Shown: positions 10,700-19,980, counted from the stretch's first letter. The stretch: DNA of 64,000 nucleotides from Halomonas sp. PR-M31 (GCF_001039575.1 NZ_JIBT01000028.1:1-64000); one strand, 5' to 3'. Program-made: numbers and translations. The notes: generated from the letters alone by a model not told the origin.

Positions 10700-10735
10700 A
10701 AAAGGCTCCGACGAGATCTCTCGTCGGAGCCTTTT
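10700..10735. terminator. Bidirectional intrinsic terminator
   Basis: Perfect 15-bp stem AAAGGCTCCGACGAG / CTCGTCGGAGCCTTT with a 4-nt loop and T/A-runs on both flanks. It can stop the tRNA transcript (plus) and the msrC transcript (minus). Confidence 0.9.
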
Positions 10736-10763
10736 GCATTTCAGCCTGTTGGTTTGAATGGCG

Positions 10764-11225
10764 TTACGTACGGTCCAGGTCACTTGCGTCTATGAATACC
10801 CGCGCCAGACGTTCGATACCGGATTGATCTTCCTTACTGAAGCGTGCCGGAAACGGGCTATCCAGATCCAGTACGCCCCATAGGCGATCCCCGACGATGA
10901 GGGGAACGACCAGCTCGGCCCGGGAATCCGCATCGCAGGCGATGTGATCCGCCACCGCATGAACGTCTTCGACCCGCTGGGTCTCATGGCTGCGCGCCGC
11001 CGCGCCGCAAACCCCCTTGTCGAAAGGGATCGGGTTGCAGGCGGGCTTGCCCTGAAATGGCCCCAGACTGAGTAGCTCCGGGGCACGCTGCAGATAGAAC
11101 CCCACCCAGTTGAGCTGCGGCACCTCCTGCATGATGAAGGCGCAGGTCTGAGCCGCATTGGTCAACCAGTCTCGGGTATCCAGCAACGCCTCTAGCTGGC
11201 GGGCGAGCAGTTCGTAATTCGCCAT
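10764..11225 (-). CDS. msrC: Free methionine-(R)-sulfoxide reductase (GAF domain)
   Basis: Single GAF-domain enzyme of 153 aa that reduces free Met-R-sulfoxide. The family cysteines are visible: PAC in GKPACNPIPF, VCG in DKGVCGAAAR and the catalytic cysteine in DHIACDADSRAELVV. NWVGFYL is the ligand-pocket strand. It lies 5 bp downstream of metQ on the same strand, so it extends the methionine-import operon: the transporter could bring in methionine or its sulfoxide, and this enzyme would repair the oxidised form. The substrate link is inferred from context. Confidence 0.9.
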   Translation of the reverse strand: MANYELLARQLEALLDTRDWLTNAAQTCAFIMQEVPQLNWVGFYLQRAPELLSLGPFQGKPACNPIPFDKGVCGAAARSHETQRVEDVHAVADHIACDADSRAELVVPLIVGDRLWGVLDLDSPFPARFSKEDQSGIERLARVFIDASDLDRT

Positions 11226-11230
11226 GCTGA

Positions 11231-12058
11231 TTACTCCCAGCCGGGAACCGCCGCTCCATCGAATAGCTCCTTGGCCTTGTCCTTCACTTCATTGCTTTGA
11301 TAGGCCTCGACCAGCTGCTGGATCGCCTCACGTTCCTCATCACCCCCGCGTACCGCGATCAGGTTGACGTAGGGCGACTCCGGCCCTTCCTTGATCAGGG
11401 CATCATCCAGACTCAGACCCGCCGGCTGAGCGAAGGTGTTGTTAATGAAGGCCATGTCCACGTCGGGTAGAACTCGAGGTAGCTGGGCAGCTTCGATCTC
11501 GCGAAACTCGAAGTTGCGCGGGTTCTTGGCGATATCGATGGGAGTCGCCTCGAGATTGCCTACATCCTTGAGTTCGAGAAGACCTTCGTTGTGCATCAGA
11601 ATCAGCGAGCGGCCTTCATTGGACGGATCGTTGGGCAGAGCAATGGTGGCGCCATCCGGCAGATCTTCGATGCTGTCATATTTTTCGGAATAGGCCCCGA
11701 TCGGATAGACGAAGGTGCGTCCGGCAATGGCAAAATCGTAACCTCGGTCCTCCACCATGCTTTGCATGTAGGGTTCGTGTTGAAAGGCGTTGGCATCCAG
11801 ACTTCCGTCCGCCAGGGCCGCGTTGGGCGAGACATAGTCCGTGAACTCGACGATCTCCACCTCGAGGTCGTGCCGCTCCTTGGCCAAACGCTTGGCGACC
11901 TGCATCACCTCGGTCTCTGGGCCCGCGACGGTACCTACCTTGATCGAATTCGAATCACCTTCGTCGCTGCCGCCACAGCCGGCCAGCAGGGTCGCGCTCA
12001 AGAGCGTGGCGCTCAGCAGCCCAGTTGGGCGAATGAGCTGTATCAACGTGTTTTTCAT
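11231..12058 (-). CDS. metQ: Methionine ABC transporter substrate-binding lipoprotein
   Basis: 275-aa NlpA/MetQ family lipoprotein. The signal ends in lipobox LLAGC (Cys28), followed by a periplasmic binding fold starting IKVGTVAGPETEVMQVA. DGSLDANAFQHEPYM and the ALPNDPSNEGRSL segment are the usual ligand-contact blocks of the family. It delivers D/L-methionine to MetI. It is third in metN-metI-metQ-msrC and starts 21 bp after metI. Confidence 0.94.
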   Translation of the reverse strand: MKNTLIQLIRPTGLLSATLLSATLLAGCGGSDEGDSNSIKVGTVAGPETEVMQVAKRLAKERHDLEVEIVEFTDYVSPNAALADGSLDANAFQHEPYMQSMVEDRGYDFAIAGRTFVYPIGAYSEKYDSIEDLPDGATIALPNDPSNEGRSLILMHNEGLLELKDVGNLEATPIDIAKNPRNFEFREIEAAQLPRVLPDVDMAFINNTFAQPAGLSLDDALIKEGPESPYVNLIAVRGGDEEREAIQQLVEAYQSNEVKDKAKELFDGAAVPGWE

Positions 12059-12079
12059 AGGTATTGCTCCTTACGTGAA

Positions 12080-12733
12080 TCACTTATGATCGGCCCTGCG
12101 AACCAGGGCATCCCCCAGACTCTGAAACCCCTGCACCAGTACTACTAAAATGACCACGGTGATCAGCATCACCAATGGATCGAAGCGGTTGTAGCCGTAG
12201 CGAATGCCCAGGTCGCCAAGCCCGCCACCGCCCACGGCGCCGGCCATAGCGGAATAGCTGATCAGTGTGACCAGGGTGATGGTCAAGCCGGTTATGATGC
12301 CGCCCCGGGCCTCGGGGATCAGCACCTTGACGATGATCTGATAAGGGGTGGCGCCCATTGACTGGGCCGCCTCGATCAGCCCTGGCGGTATCTCGTTGAG
12401 TGCGCCTTCCACCAGCCTTGCCACGAAGGGAATCGCGGCGATGGTCAGCGGCACGATGGCCGCGTTGGTGCCGATCGAGCTGCCCACGATCAGGCGGGTG
12501 AAGGGAATGATGGCCACCATCAGGATGATGAATGGGATCGAACGACCCACGTTGGTGACGATACCCAGGATGCGATTGGTCAAGGGCCGCGCCAATATCT
12601 GCCCGGGACGGGTGATGTAGAGCATGACACCCAAAGGCACCCCAAGGGCGGCTGCCACCAGCCCGGAAAGCCCGACCATATAAAGCGTATCCAGGGTGGC
12701 CTTGAGAATCAGTTCAAGCATTGCGCTGGACAT
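12080..12733 (-). CDS. metI: Methionine ABC transporter permease
   Basis: The start at 12733 is chosen because GGAGG lies nine bases upstream and it gives exactly the 217 aa of E. coli MetI; a longer frame from 12760 is unlikely. Five hydrophobic helices are visible, and the EAA coupling loop is EAAQSMGATPYQIIVKVLIPEA. It forms the inner-membrane channel together with MetN. The start overlaps the end of metN by 20 bp, which suggests translational coupling. Confidence 0.94.
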   Translation of the reverse strand: MSSAMLELILKATLDTLYMVGLSGLVAAALGVPLGVMLYITRPGQILARPLTNRILGIVTNVGRSIPFIILMVAIIPFTRLIVGSSIGTNAAIVPLTIAAIPFVARLVEGALNEIPPGLIEAAQSMGATPYQIIVKVLIPEARGGIITGLTITLVTLISYSAMAGAVGGGGLGDLGIRYGYNRFDPLVMLITVVILVVLVQGFQSLGDALVRRADHK

Positions 12734-13757
12734 GGCCGAGCACCTCCACTTGCAAATCATGAGCTTTCAAATAGTCCAGCGCCGCGCCAATCCGATCCGG
12801 TGTACCGATCAGCTCAGCAATCATCAGACCTAGGGTGCGCTCCTGAATGGATTCCACCTTGGCTTCAAGAATGCTGACGTCCACATCGCAATCCCGCGTC
12901 AGATGCGAAATAAGCGGTAACGCGACCGAATCCCCACTAAAAGCCAGGCGCACCACCGGATGCGTATGTTCGCTAGGCTCCGCCTGCATGCGCTCCAGCA
13001 GCGACTGGGGTGGGTCCAGCTCGAGAAAGGCATTGAGAAAGGCGCGACCGAGACGCGTCTTGGGAGCGGTGAAGAAGTCGCCCACCTCCGCTTCTTCCAC
13101 CAGTTTACCGCCGGCGATCAGTCCGACCCGATGGCAGATCGATTTGACCACTTCCATCTCGTGGGTGATTAGCAGGATGGTCAGCCCCAGCTTGCGGTTG
13201 ATGTCCTTTAAAAGCTCGAGAATCGAGGTGGTGGTCTGTGGATCGAGCGCGGACGTGGCCTCGTCGCACAGCAGCACCTTGGGGCGGCTGGCTAGAGCCC
13301 GGGCAATGGCAACCCGCTGCTTCTGGCCACCGGAAAGCTCTGCGGGGTACTTGTCGAGCTTGTCCGTCAGGCCGGTCAATTCGAGCAAGGGCTGCACCCG
13401 CTCGCGAATCTCGCGCCGGGCAACGCCCATCAGCTCAAGGGGCAGGGCGACATTGGCGAACACGGTGCGCGAAGAGAGCAGATTGAAGTGCTGAAAGATC
13501 ATGCCGACTCCGTGGCGGGCATGATTGAGCGCCTTTGGAGACAGGGCGGTGAGTTCCTGACCATCGACGAAGACGCGCCCGCTGCTAGGCCGCTCGAGTA
13601 GATTGACACAGCGGATCAGCGTCGATTTGCCGGCGCCGGAGAGCCCGATCACGCCATGAATGGCGCCCTGGGGCACATGCAGATCCGTCGGCTTCAGGGC
13701 ATGGATTGCCTGATTACCGCTGCCGTAGGTCTTGGAAACGTTTTCGAGTTTGATCAT
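12714..13757 (-). CDS. metN: Methionine ABC transporter ATP-binding protein
   Basis: The ATG at 13757 (MIKLENVSK) is chosen over an upstream in-frame start at 13892 because it matches the family start and gives 347 aa; its ribosome site is weak (AGGA close to the ATG). Walker A is GLSGAGKST, the signature is LSGGQKQRVAIARAL and Walker B is VLLCDEATSAL. The C-terminal ~80 residues form the NIL/ACT-like domain that binds methionine and shuts the pump when internal methionine is high. First gene of metNIQ. Confidence 0.95.
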   Translation of the reverse strand: MIKLENVSKTYGSGNQAIHALKPTDLHVPQGAIHGVIGLSGAGKSTLIRCVNLLERPSSGRVFVDGQELTALSPKALNHARHGVGMIFQHFNLLSSRTVFANVALPLELMGVARREIRERVQPLLELTGLTDKLDKYPAELSGGQKQRVAIARALASRPKVLLCDEATSALDPQTTTSILELLKDINRKLGLTILLITHEMEVVKSICHRVGLIAGGKLVEEAEVGDFFTAPKTRLGRAFLNAFLELDPPQSLLERMQAEPSEHTHPVVRLAFSGDSVALPLISHLTRDCDVDVSILEAKVESIQERTLGLMIAELIGTPDRIGAALDYLKAHDLQVEVLGHVQRNA

Positions 13758-14030
13758 GGTCCTGGTCGAGTCGCGGCGCCGAGCATCAATACGACAGCAA
13801 GTGTGCCGCCGTAGGGCGTTGTCTTGATCGGTAATGTAAAGAAATGCGGGCGGGGAGAATGCGTTACTTGGAACGTGAAACCAAGGATTCATTCTGATAC
13901 AAGCTGGCGGGGGATCATCGAAACCGGACCCACCCTTTTAGCTGCATTTGCAAACCCTGAGGCTCGATCAGCCTCAAGGCTTCGGCGCCCGCAATCCGGG
14001 ATCAAATCGGCGCCTGTATAAAGTGCGACG
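13758..14030 (-). other. Long 5' leader of metNIQ with hairpins
   Basis: From the predicted promoter, the transcript would run about 265 nt before metN. Two stems stand out: GGCGCC pairing with GGCGCC around 13988-14018, and TGAGGCT/AGCCTCA at about 13959-13978 (7 bp, 5-nt loop). The leader does not carry the conserved core of SAM-I or other S-adenosylmethionine riboswitches that I know. It may be a regulatory RNA, an attenuator or simply a long UTR. Confidence 0.4.
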
Positions 14031-14059
14031 ATGGTAGAAAGCTCATGGGCTGCTGTCAA
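14031..14059 (-). promoter_or_regulatory. Sigma-70 promoter of the metNIQ operon
   Basis: On the minus strand, perfect -35 TTGACA (14059-14054), a 17-bp spacer and -10 TACCAT (14036-14031). The expected start is near 14024. No MetJ box (repeats of AGACGTCT) was seen. Confidence 0.7.
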
Positions 14060-14128
14060 TGTTGCCGGCCAGGAAAGCATCGTTGCCCATGAATACCCCG
14101 TGGACGCGCAGGGCGAAACTTCCCTAGA

Positions 14129-14152
14129 CTAGGCTTCCTCCGAAAAGCCTAG
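14129..14152 (+). other. Perfect 8-bp hairpin just upstream of riboflavin synthase
   Basis: CTAGGCTT / AAGCCTAG with an 8-nt loop, ending 22 bp before the ribE start. No T-run follows, so it is not a normal terminator. The conserved FMN-riboswitch core is absent. The stem resembles the ends of the inverted-repeat element at 19981-20131, but the match is short. Confidence 0.4.
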
Positions 14153-14174
14153 CGATCTTGCAACGGGAGAACAC

Positions 14175-14789
14175 ATGTTTACCGGAATCGTACAGGGCAC
14201 CGCCGAGCTGGTGGCGATCGATGAAAAAAGCGAGTTTCGCACCCACGTATTGGCGCTGCCGATGCCCTTGATCGAAGGCCTGGCGCTGGGGGCGTCCGTG
14301 GCGCACAACGGCTGCTGCCTGACCGCTACTGCCATCGAAGGAGAGCGGGTCAGCTTCGATCTGATGCGAGAGACCCTGCGCCTGACCAATTTGGGCGATC
14401 TCGCTATCGGTGATCGGGTCAATATCGAACGCGCCGCGCGGTTCGGTGACGAGATCGGCGGTCACGCCATGTCCGGTCATATCATCTGCATGGCAGAACT
14501 TGTAAATATCGAAGAAGCGCCGAACAACAAGCGCCTGTGGTTCGAACTGCCCCAGGCGTATGCGCGCTTTCTGTTCGACAAGGGCTATATCGGAATCGAC
14601 GGTATCAGTTTGACCATCGGCGAAGTGCAGGGTCCTCGGTTTTGCGTCAATCTGATTCCCGAGACATTGGCGCGTACTACTTTGGGCGAACGTAAGCCAG
14701 GCAGCCGCGTCAACATCGAGATCGACCCGCAGACCCAGGCGATCGTCGAGACCGTTGAGCGAGTACTGGCAGCCCGTGGTTCTGAATGA
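14175..14789 (+). CDS. ribE: Riboflavin synthase alpha chain
   Basis: Last step of riboflavin synthesis: dismutation of two 6,7-dimethyl-8-ribityllumazines. The protein shows the typical duplicated lumazine-binding repeat: MFTGIVQGTAELV at residue 1 and GGHAMSGHIICMAEL starting near residue 96, each followed by G-x-S or N-G-C-C-L-T type contacts (AHNGCCLTAT; GIDGISLTIGEV). Length 204 aa is normal. GGGAG lies before the ATG. It stands alone here, away from the other rib genes. Confidence 0.95.
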   Translation: MFTGIVQGTAELVAIDEKSEFRTHVLALPMPLIEGLALGASVAHNGCCLTATAIEGERVSFDLMRETLRLTNLGDLAIGDRVNIERAARFGDEIGGHAMSGHIICMAELVNIEEAPNNKRLWFELPQAYARFLFDKGYIGIDGISLTIGEVQGPRFCVNLIPETLARTTLGERKPGSRVNIEIDPQTQAIVETVERVLAARGSE

Positions 14790-14846
14790 TTTCGCTTTGT
14801 TGACAGCCCATTTACCCCACACAACAACCAGGCAAAGGGTCGAGCC

Positions 14847-16151
14847 ATGCTGAAAAAATACCTGAACGACTATTTCAAGCTGGAGGAGCACAGCACGTCG
14901 GTACGTACGGAAATCATCGCCGGTATCACCACTTTCCTGACCATGGCCTACATCATCTTCGTCAACCCGAGCATTCTGGCTCAGGCCGGCATGGATAGCG
15001 GTGCGGTGTTCGTAGCCACCTGCCTGGCCGCCGCCATCGGTTGTCTGATCATGGGGCTCTGGGCCAACTATCCCATTGCCATGGCGCCGGGCATGGGGCT
15101 CAACGCCTTTTTCACCTTCAGCGTCGTGTTGGGTATGGGCTACACCTGGGAGGCCGCTCTGGGAGCGGTATTCCTGTCCGGGATACTCTTCTTGCTGCTC
15201 AGCATCTTTCGCGTCCGCGAGTGGATCATCAATTCGATTCCCATGTCGCTGCGACTCGGTATCGCGGCGGGCATCGGCCTATTTCTGGCGCTCATTGCGC
15301 TACAAAACGCGGGTATCGTCGTCGCACATCCTGCCACATTATTGACCATTGGTGATCTGTCCCAGCCTGCGGCCCTGTATACCCTGGCCGGATTCTTCGT
15401 CATCACGGCGCTCTCCTATCTACGGGTCATTGGCGCGGTCATGATCGGCATTCTGGGGGTCACCTTCGTCGCCATTCTATTGGGTCACAGTGAATTCGGC
15501 GGTATCGTTTCCGCGCCGCCGTCCATCGCACCGGTATTTCTGGAGCTGGACATTGCCGGCGCCTTGAACGTCGGCATGATCAGCGTGGTCTTCGCCTTCC
15601 TGTTCGTCGATCTGTTCGATACCGCCGGTACCCTCATCGGCGTTGCCCAGCGCGGCGGGTTGCTCGACAAGGATGGCAAGCTGCCCCGACTCAACAAGGC
15701 GCTCATGGCGGACAGCACCGCCACCATGAGCGGCGCACTGCTGGGCACTTCCTCCACCACCAGCTACATCGAGAGCGCCTCGGGCATTGCCGCCGGCGGG
15801 CGCACCGGGCTGACCGCGGTGGTGGTGGCGATCCTGTTTCTGATCAGCCTGTTTTTCGCACCTCTGGCGGGCTCTATCCCAGTCTACGCCACTGCAGGCG
15901 CCCTGCTTTACGTGGCGGTGCTGATGTGCGGCAGTCTGGCTCATGCCAACTGGGACGACGTCACCGATGCGGGCCCGGTGCTGATCGCTGCCTTGGCCAT
16001 GCCTCTGACCTATTCGATTGCCAACGGCATCGCCCTGGGTTTTATCAGCTATGCTGGCATCAAACTGCTGTCAGGACGGTACAAGGAGCTCAACCCGGCG
16101 GTGGTGGTGCTGGCTATCCTGTTTGCACTCAAATTTCTCTTCATCGACTAA
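14847..16151 (+). CDS. NCS2 family purine permease (guanine/hypoxanthine or adenine type)
   Basis: 434-aa inner-membrane proton symporter of the AzgA-like NCS2 branch. KTEI-like start RTEIIAGITTFLTMAYIIFVNP, then AMAPGMGLNAFFTF, and the signature VDLFDTAGTLIGVAQ and GTSSTTSYIESASG blocks are all present, with about 12 hydrophobic segments. E. coli relatives are AdeP/AdeQ (adenine) and GhxP/GhxQ (guanine/hypoxanthine). Its position directly before apt and gpt fits import of purine bases for salvage. Exact base specificity cannot be read from sequence. Confidence 0.9.
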   Translation: MLKKYLNDYFKLEEHSTSVRTEIIAGITTFLTMAYIIFVNPSILAQAGMDSGAVFVATCLAAAIGCLIMGLWANYPIAMAPGMGLNAFFTFSVVLGMGYTWEAALGAVFLSGILFLLLSIFRVREWIINSIPMSLRLGIAAGIGLFLALIALQNAGIVVAHPATLLTIGDLSQPAALYTLAGFFVITALSYLRVIGAVMIGILGVTFVAILLGHSEFGGIVSAPPSIAPVFLELDIAGALNVGMISVVFAFLFVDLFDTAGTLIGVAQRGGLLDKDGKLPRLNKALMADSTATMSGALLGTSSTTSYIESASGIAAGGRTGLTAVVVAILFLISLFFAPLAGSIPVYATAGALLYVAVLMCGSLAHANWDDVTDAGPVLIAALAMPLTYSIANGIALGFISYAGIKLLSGRYKELNPAVVVLAILFALKFLFID

Positions 16152-16184
16152 CGTTCATCGACCGTTCATTGAATAAGGCATCCC

Positions 16185-16730
16185 ATGAGTATCTATGGCG
16201 ACTACATCAAGTCCGTGATTCGCACCGTGCCGGATTGGCCTCAGGAAGGGGTCAATTTCCGGGATATCACGCCGGTCTTGCAAAACCACTCCGCCTTTCG
16301 CAAATTGATCGATAGCTTCGTACATCGCTACCAGGATTCGAAGCTGGATGCCATTGCCGCGATCGACGCGCGGGGGTTCATCATCGGCGCGCCGGCGGCC
16401 TATGAGCTGGGATGCAGCTTCGTGCCGGTTCGCAAAAAGGGCAAGCTGCCGTTCAGGACCATCAGTGAAACCTATACGCTGGAGTATGGCGAATCCACGG
16501 TGGAGCTTCATTCCGATGCGTTTCGCGAGGGCGATCGTATTTTGGTGATGGACGACCTGATCGCGACTGGTGGCACCATGCTGGCAGCGGCGAAACTGAT
16601 TCAGCGCAGCGGAGGCCAGGTAGTGGAAACCGCTACCATCATCGATCTTCCTGAACTGGGTGGCTCGAAGAAGATTCGGGAAGCCGGCCACGAGGTGTTT
16701 GCCGTCTGCTCCTTCCTGGAAAGCGAGTGA
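16185..16730 (+). CDS. apt: Adenine phosphoribosyltransferase
   Basis: Salvages adenine to AMP with PRPP. 181 aa, typical length. [10 protein letters not shown] is the N-terminal family block, [13 protein letters not shown] contacts the base side, RKKGKLPF is the flexible loop and [14 protein letters not shown] is the PRPP-binding motif. It lies 33 bp after the permease gene and 7 bp before gpt, so the genes are likely one transcript. Confidence 0.96.
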   Translation: MSIYGDYIKSVIRTVPDWPQEGVNFRDITPVLQNHSAFRKLIDSFVHRYQDSKLDAIAAIDARGFIIGAPAAYELGCSFVPVRKKGKLPFRTISETYTLEYGESTVELHSDAFREGDRILVMDDLIATGGTMLAAAKLIQRSGGQVVETATIIDLPELGGSKKIREAGHEVFAVCSFLESE

Positions 16731-16737
16731 TTCGACC

Positions 16738-17226
16738 ATGACCGCTAACCGCTACCAGCAACATTTCACCGTCTCTTGGGATCAGCTGCACCGGGACGTG
16801 CGAGCCCTGTGCCATCAGCTCGTCGAGCGGGACTTCAAGGGCATCGTGGCCATCACTCGCGGTGGATTGATCCCGGCGGCCTTGATCGCGCGAGAGCTCA
16901 ATGTGCGCCTGATCGATACGATCTGTGTCAAGAGCTACGAGCGCATGGATCAGGGTGGACTCGAGGTCATGAAAGGAATCGATCATGATGGCGACGGCTG
17001 GCTATTGATCGATGATCTGGTGGATACCGGGAAGACCGCTCGGGTGGTGCGGGACATGCTGCCCCAAGCGCATTTCGTCACTATCTATGCCAAGCCGGAA
17101 GGACGCCCGCTAGTGGATCAGTGCCTGACGGAAGTCGCTCAGGACTGCTGGATTCAGTTCCCCTGGGACATGGGCATCGCCTATGTGGAACCTTTGGTGG
17201 ACCAGGTACGAGGATCAGACTCATGA
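16738..17226 (+). CDS. gpt: Xanthine-guanine phosphoribosyltransferase
   Basis: Converts guanine and xanthine to GMP and XMP. The start at 16738 ([10 protein letters not shown]) matches the family; an earlier in-frame start inside apt is rejected. [17 protein letters not shown] is the N-terminal core, [15 protein letters not shown] the PRPP motif and [15 protein letters not shown] the C-terminal end, as in E. coli Gpt. 162 aa. The stop overlaps the ung start by 4 bp. Confidence 0.95.
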   Translation: MTANRYQQHFTVSWDQLHRDVRALCHQLVERDFKGIVAITRGGLIPAALIARELNVRLIDTICVKSYERMDQGGLEVMKGIDHDGDGWLLIDDLVDTGKTARVVRDMLPQAHFVTIYAKPEGRPLVDQCLTEVAQDCWIQFPWDMGIAYVEPLVDQVRGSDS

Positions 17227-17912
17227 GTGCAAGTCCTTTGCCCGAGAGCTGGAATCGCTTTCTGAGCGATGAGTTCTATGCGCCTTACATGCACACCCTG
17301 CGCGAATTTCTGGCTCAGGAGAAAGCCGCTCGCAAGGTGATCTATCCTCATTCGTCGAACTGGTTTCGTGCTTTCGAGCTCACGCCTCTCGATCAGGTGC
17401 GGGTGGTGATGCTGGGGCAGGACCCCTATCACGGCCCCAACCAGGCCCATGGGCTGTGTTTTTCCGTGCGCCCGAACGTACCCACCCCGCCATCCCTACA
17501 AAACATCTACAAAGAGCTTGCCGAAGACGTTGGCACGACGCCAGTGAGTCACGGCTTTCTTGAAAGCTGGGCCCGCCAGGGCGTATTGATGCTCAACAGC
17601 GTGTTGACCGTCGAGCAGGGCAATGCCGGGTCCCACCGTAACCAGGGTTGGGAGCGCTTCACCGATCGCGCCATTCAGGTCGTCGATGAGCACTGCGATC
17701 ACGTGGTGTTTCTATTGTGGGGCAGCTATGCCCAGAAGAAGGCCGCCTTCGTCGATCGGGACAAGCATTTAGTGCTGCACTCGCCTCATCCTTCGCCGCT
17801 CTCGGCGCACCGCGGGTTCTTCGGCCAGCATCATTTCTCCCAGGCCAACGCCTTTCTCGAGGCCAAGGGCAAGGGCGTCATCGATTGGCAGTTACCGGCC
17901 CAAGCGCGGTAG
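17223..17912 (+). CDS. ung: Uracil-DNA glycosylase, family 1
   Basis: Removes uracil from DNA to start base-excision repair. The start ATG at 17223 overlaps the gpt stop (ATGA). The water-activating motif [14 protein letters not shown] with catalytic Asp and the DNA-intercalation motif [13 protein letters not shown] with catalytic His are intact; [10 protein letters not shown] lies between them. 229 aa is normal. Its position inside a nucleobase-salvage block is notable because its product, free uracil, is the substrate of the downstream upp. Confidence 0.96.
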   Translation: MSASPLPESWNRFLSDEFYAPYMHTLREFLAQEKAARKVIYPHSSNWFRAFELTPLDQVRVVMLGQDPYHGPNQAHGLCFSVRPNVPTPPSLQNIYKELAEDVGTTPVSHGFLESWARQGVLMLNSVLTVEQGNAGSHRNQGWERFTDRAIQVVDEHCDHVVFLLWGSYAQKKAAFVDRDKHLVLHSPHPSPLSAHRGFFGQHHFSQANAFLEAKGKGVIDWQLPAQAR

Positions 17913-17976
17913 AATTTCCGACAATTTTTTTGGGGTGCCCTAAAAAACGTCTCAATCACCGCAAGGACATCAAGTC

Positions 17977-18606
17977 ATGAGCGTTCATGAAATCGATCAT
18001 CCACTGGTCAAACACAAGCTGGGACTCATGCGCGCCGCGGATATCAGCACCAAGGCCTTTCGCGAACTGGCCGGGGAAGTCGCCAAGCTCTTGACCTACG
18101 AAGCCACTCAGGATCTCAAGCTCGAGCCCTACACCATTGAAGGGTGGAATGGCGAATCCTTTCAGGCAGAGCATTTGAAAGGCAAGAAAGTGACCATCGT
18201 GCCGATCCTGCGGGCGGGGCTTGGCATGCTCGATGGCGTCACCGATCTGATTCCCAGTGCGCGCATCAGCGTCGTCGGGCTCTATCGCAACGAGGAGACT
18301 CTGGAGCCGGTGACCTATTTCGAGAAATTCACCAACAATCTCGAAGAGCGACTGGCCATCGTCATCGATCCGATGCTGGCCACCGGCGGCTCCATGGTGG
18401 CTACCCTGGACAAGCTCAAGGAGCGCGGTTGCAAGACCATGAAGGTGATCGTGCTGGTCGCCGCCCCAGAAGGCATTCGCCGCGTGCAGGAGGCCCATCC
18501 GGAAGTGGAGATCTATACCGCCTCGGTGGACGAACGACTCGATGAGAATGGCTATATCGTACCGGGGTTGGGGGATGCCGGGGACAAGATTTTTGGCACC
18601 AGATAA
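17977..18606 (+). CDS. upp: Uracil phosphoribosyltransferase
   Basis: Makes UMP from uracil and PRPP. 209 aa. [17 protein letters not shown] is the family start, [13 protein letters not shown] contacts the substrate, [12 protein letters not shown] is the PRPP motif and [12 protein letters not shown] is the C-terminal uracil-recognition end. Located 64 bp after ung and 123 bp before uraA, with which it forms the usual uracil uptake and capture pair. Confidence 0.97.
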   Translation: MSVHEIDHPLVKHKLGLMRAADISTKAFRELAGEVAKLLTYEATQDLKLEPYTIEGWNGESFQAEHLKGKKVTIVPILRAGLGMLDGVTDLIPSARISVVGLYRNEETLEPVTYFEKFTNNLEERLAIVIDPMLATGGSMVATLDKLKERGCKTMKVIVLVAAPEGIRRVQEAHPEVEIYTASVDERLDENGYIVPGLGDAGDKIFGTR

Positions 18607-18729
18607 CGTTGTTTCGATGACTGGACACAAGTGATCACACGCCTCTTTCGTCTTTGACGTCAGGGGCATTTTTTTGCCTGCCGACTGGGCAAGCAATGAC
18701 GCAGGAACGATAACTCTGGAGATTTTCTG

Positions 18730-19974
18730 ATGACCGATGCCGCACGCCCGGCTTCTAACAAGGAGACCTGGCCGCGTACGCTGTTGACCGGGTCGCAAAT
18801 GCTGTTCGTCGCCTTCGGGTCCCTGGTGCTGGTACCACTATTGACCGGGCTTGATCCAAGCGTGGCGCTGTTTACCGCCGGCATCGGCACCCTGGTGTTT
18901 CACGGTGTGACCCGCAAGAGCGTGCCGGTGTTTCTAGCCTCTTCTTTTGCTTTTATCGCACCGATTCAGGGCTCCATCGCCAACTTCGGTATTCCCGCAA
19001 CCCTTGGCGGACTGTTTGCCGCAGGACTGGTCTATATCGTCATGTCCCAGTTCGTGCGGCTCAAGGGAACCGCCTGGCTGCACCACCTGCTGCCCCCGGT
19101 GGTGGTCGGGCCGGTGATCATGGTCATCGGTTTGGCCCTGGCGCCGATAGCGGTGGATATGGCTACCGGTGGCACCAGCGACAATATCGATTACCCCCAG
19201 GCCATCATCTTGTCCATGAGCAGTCTACTGGTCACGCTACTACTGGCGGTATTCGGACGCGGCATGCTGCGCCTGGTGCCTATTCTGGGTGGTATTCTGG
19301 TGGGCTACTCACTGGGGTTGATCATGGGGGTGGTCGATTTTTCACCGGTACAGAACGCAAGCTGGCTGGCACTGCCGGATTTCGTTGCGCCGACGTTTCA
19401 CCTGGCGGCCATTGTGTTCATGATTCCAGTCGCGATCGCACCGGCGGTGGAGCATATCGGCGACATGATCGCCATCGGCTCCGTGACCCGCCAGAACTAT
19501 CTGATCAAGCCCGGACTGCATCGCACGCTCTTGGGCGATGGTCTGGCGACGTCCACGGCAGCACTGTTCGGCGGCCCTCCCAATACCACCTATTCCGAAG
19601 TCACCGGCGCGGTGACCCTGACCCGCAACTTCAACCCCTCCATCATGGTGGTGGCCGCCGTTGTCGCGATCGTGCTGGCCTTCGTGGCCAAGCTGGGCAT
19701 GCTGCTGCAGACCATTCCCGGTCCGGTGATGGGCGGCATCATGACGCTGCTGTTCGGCTCCATCGCCGTGGTGGGCATGAATACGCTGGTGCGAGCGGGC
19801 GCGCCGCTGACCGCACCGCGCAACATGGTGGTGGTGTCGCTGATTCTGGTATTCGGGATTGGCGGTATGCAGATTGGCGGCGGCCAGTTCGCGCTGCAGG
19901 GCGTCAGTCTGGCCGCGGTGGTGGGGATTGTGTTGAATTTGGTGTTGCCGCCGGCCCGGGAGGATTATCATTGA
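18730..19974 (+). CDS. uraA: Uracil:proton symporter (NCS2, UraA type)
   Basis: 414-aa inner-membrane permease. LLTGSQMLFVAFGSLVLVPLLTGLDPSVALFTAG is characteristic of the UraA branch (LQH-like region replaced by MLF), with AVEHIGDMIAIG carrying the functionally important Glu and GGPPNTTYSEVTGA the Asn/Glu motif. About 12-14 hydrophobic segments. It imports uracil that upp traps as UMP. The ATG has TGGAG upstream. A terminal inverted repeat element begins 6 bp after the stop. Confidence 0.92.
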   Translation: MTDAARPASNKETWPRTLLTGSQMLFVAFGSLVLVPLLTGLDPSVALFTAGIGTLVFHGVTRKSVPVFLASSFAFIAPIQGSIANFGIPATLGGLFAAGLVYIVMSQFVRLKGTAWLHHLLPPVVVGPVIMVIGLALAPIAVDMATGGTSDNIDYPQAIILSMSSLLVTLLLAVFGRGMLRLVPILGGILVGYSLGLIMGVVDFSPVQNASWLALPDFVAPTFHLAAIVFMIPVAIAPAVEHIGDMIAIGSVTRQNYLIKPGLHRTLLGDGLATSTAALFGGPPNTTYSEVTGAVTLTRNFNPSIMVVAAVVAIVLAFVAKLGMLLQTIPGPVMGGIMTLLFGSIAVVGMNTLVRAGAPLTAPRNMVVVSLILVFGIGGMQIGGGQFALQGVSLAAVVGIVLNLVLPPAREDYH

Positions 19975-19980
19975 GCGGCG

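Noticed and set aside
13758-14030. SAM-I or SAM-II riboswitch in the metN leader
   Set aside because: No conserved riboswitch core was recognised; reported only as an unassigned leader.
14100-14174. FMN riboswitch before riboflavin synthase
   Set aside because: A string AGGGCGAAACTTCCCT resembles part of the RFN element, but the conserved core with the ACCGGCGGT and CCCGCGA-type segments is absent.
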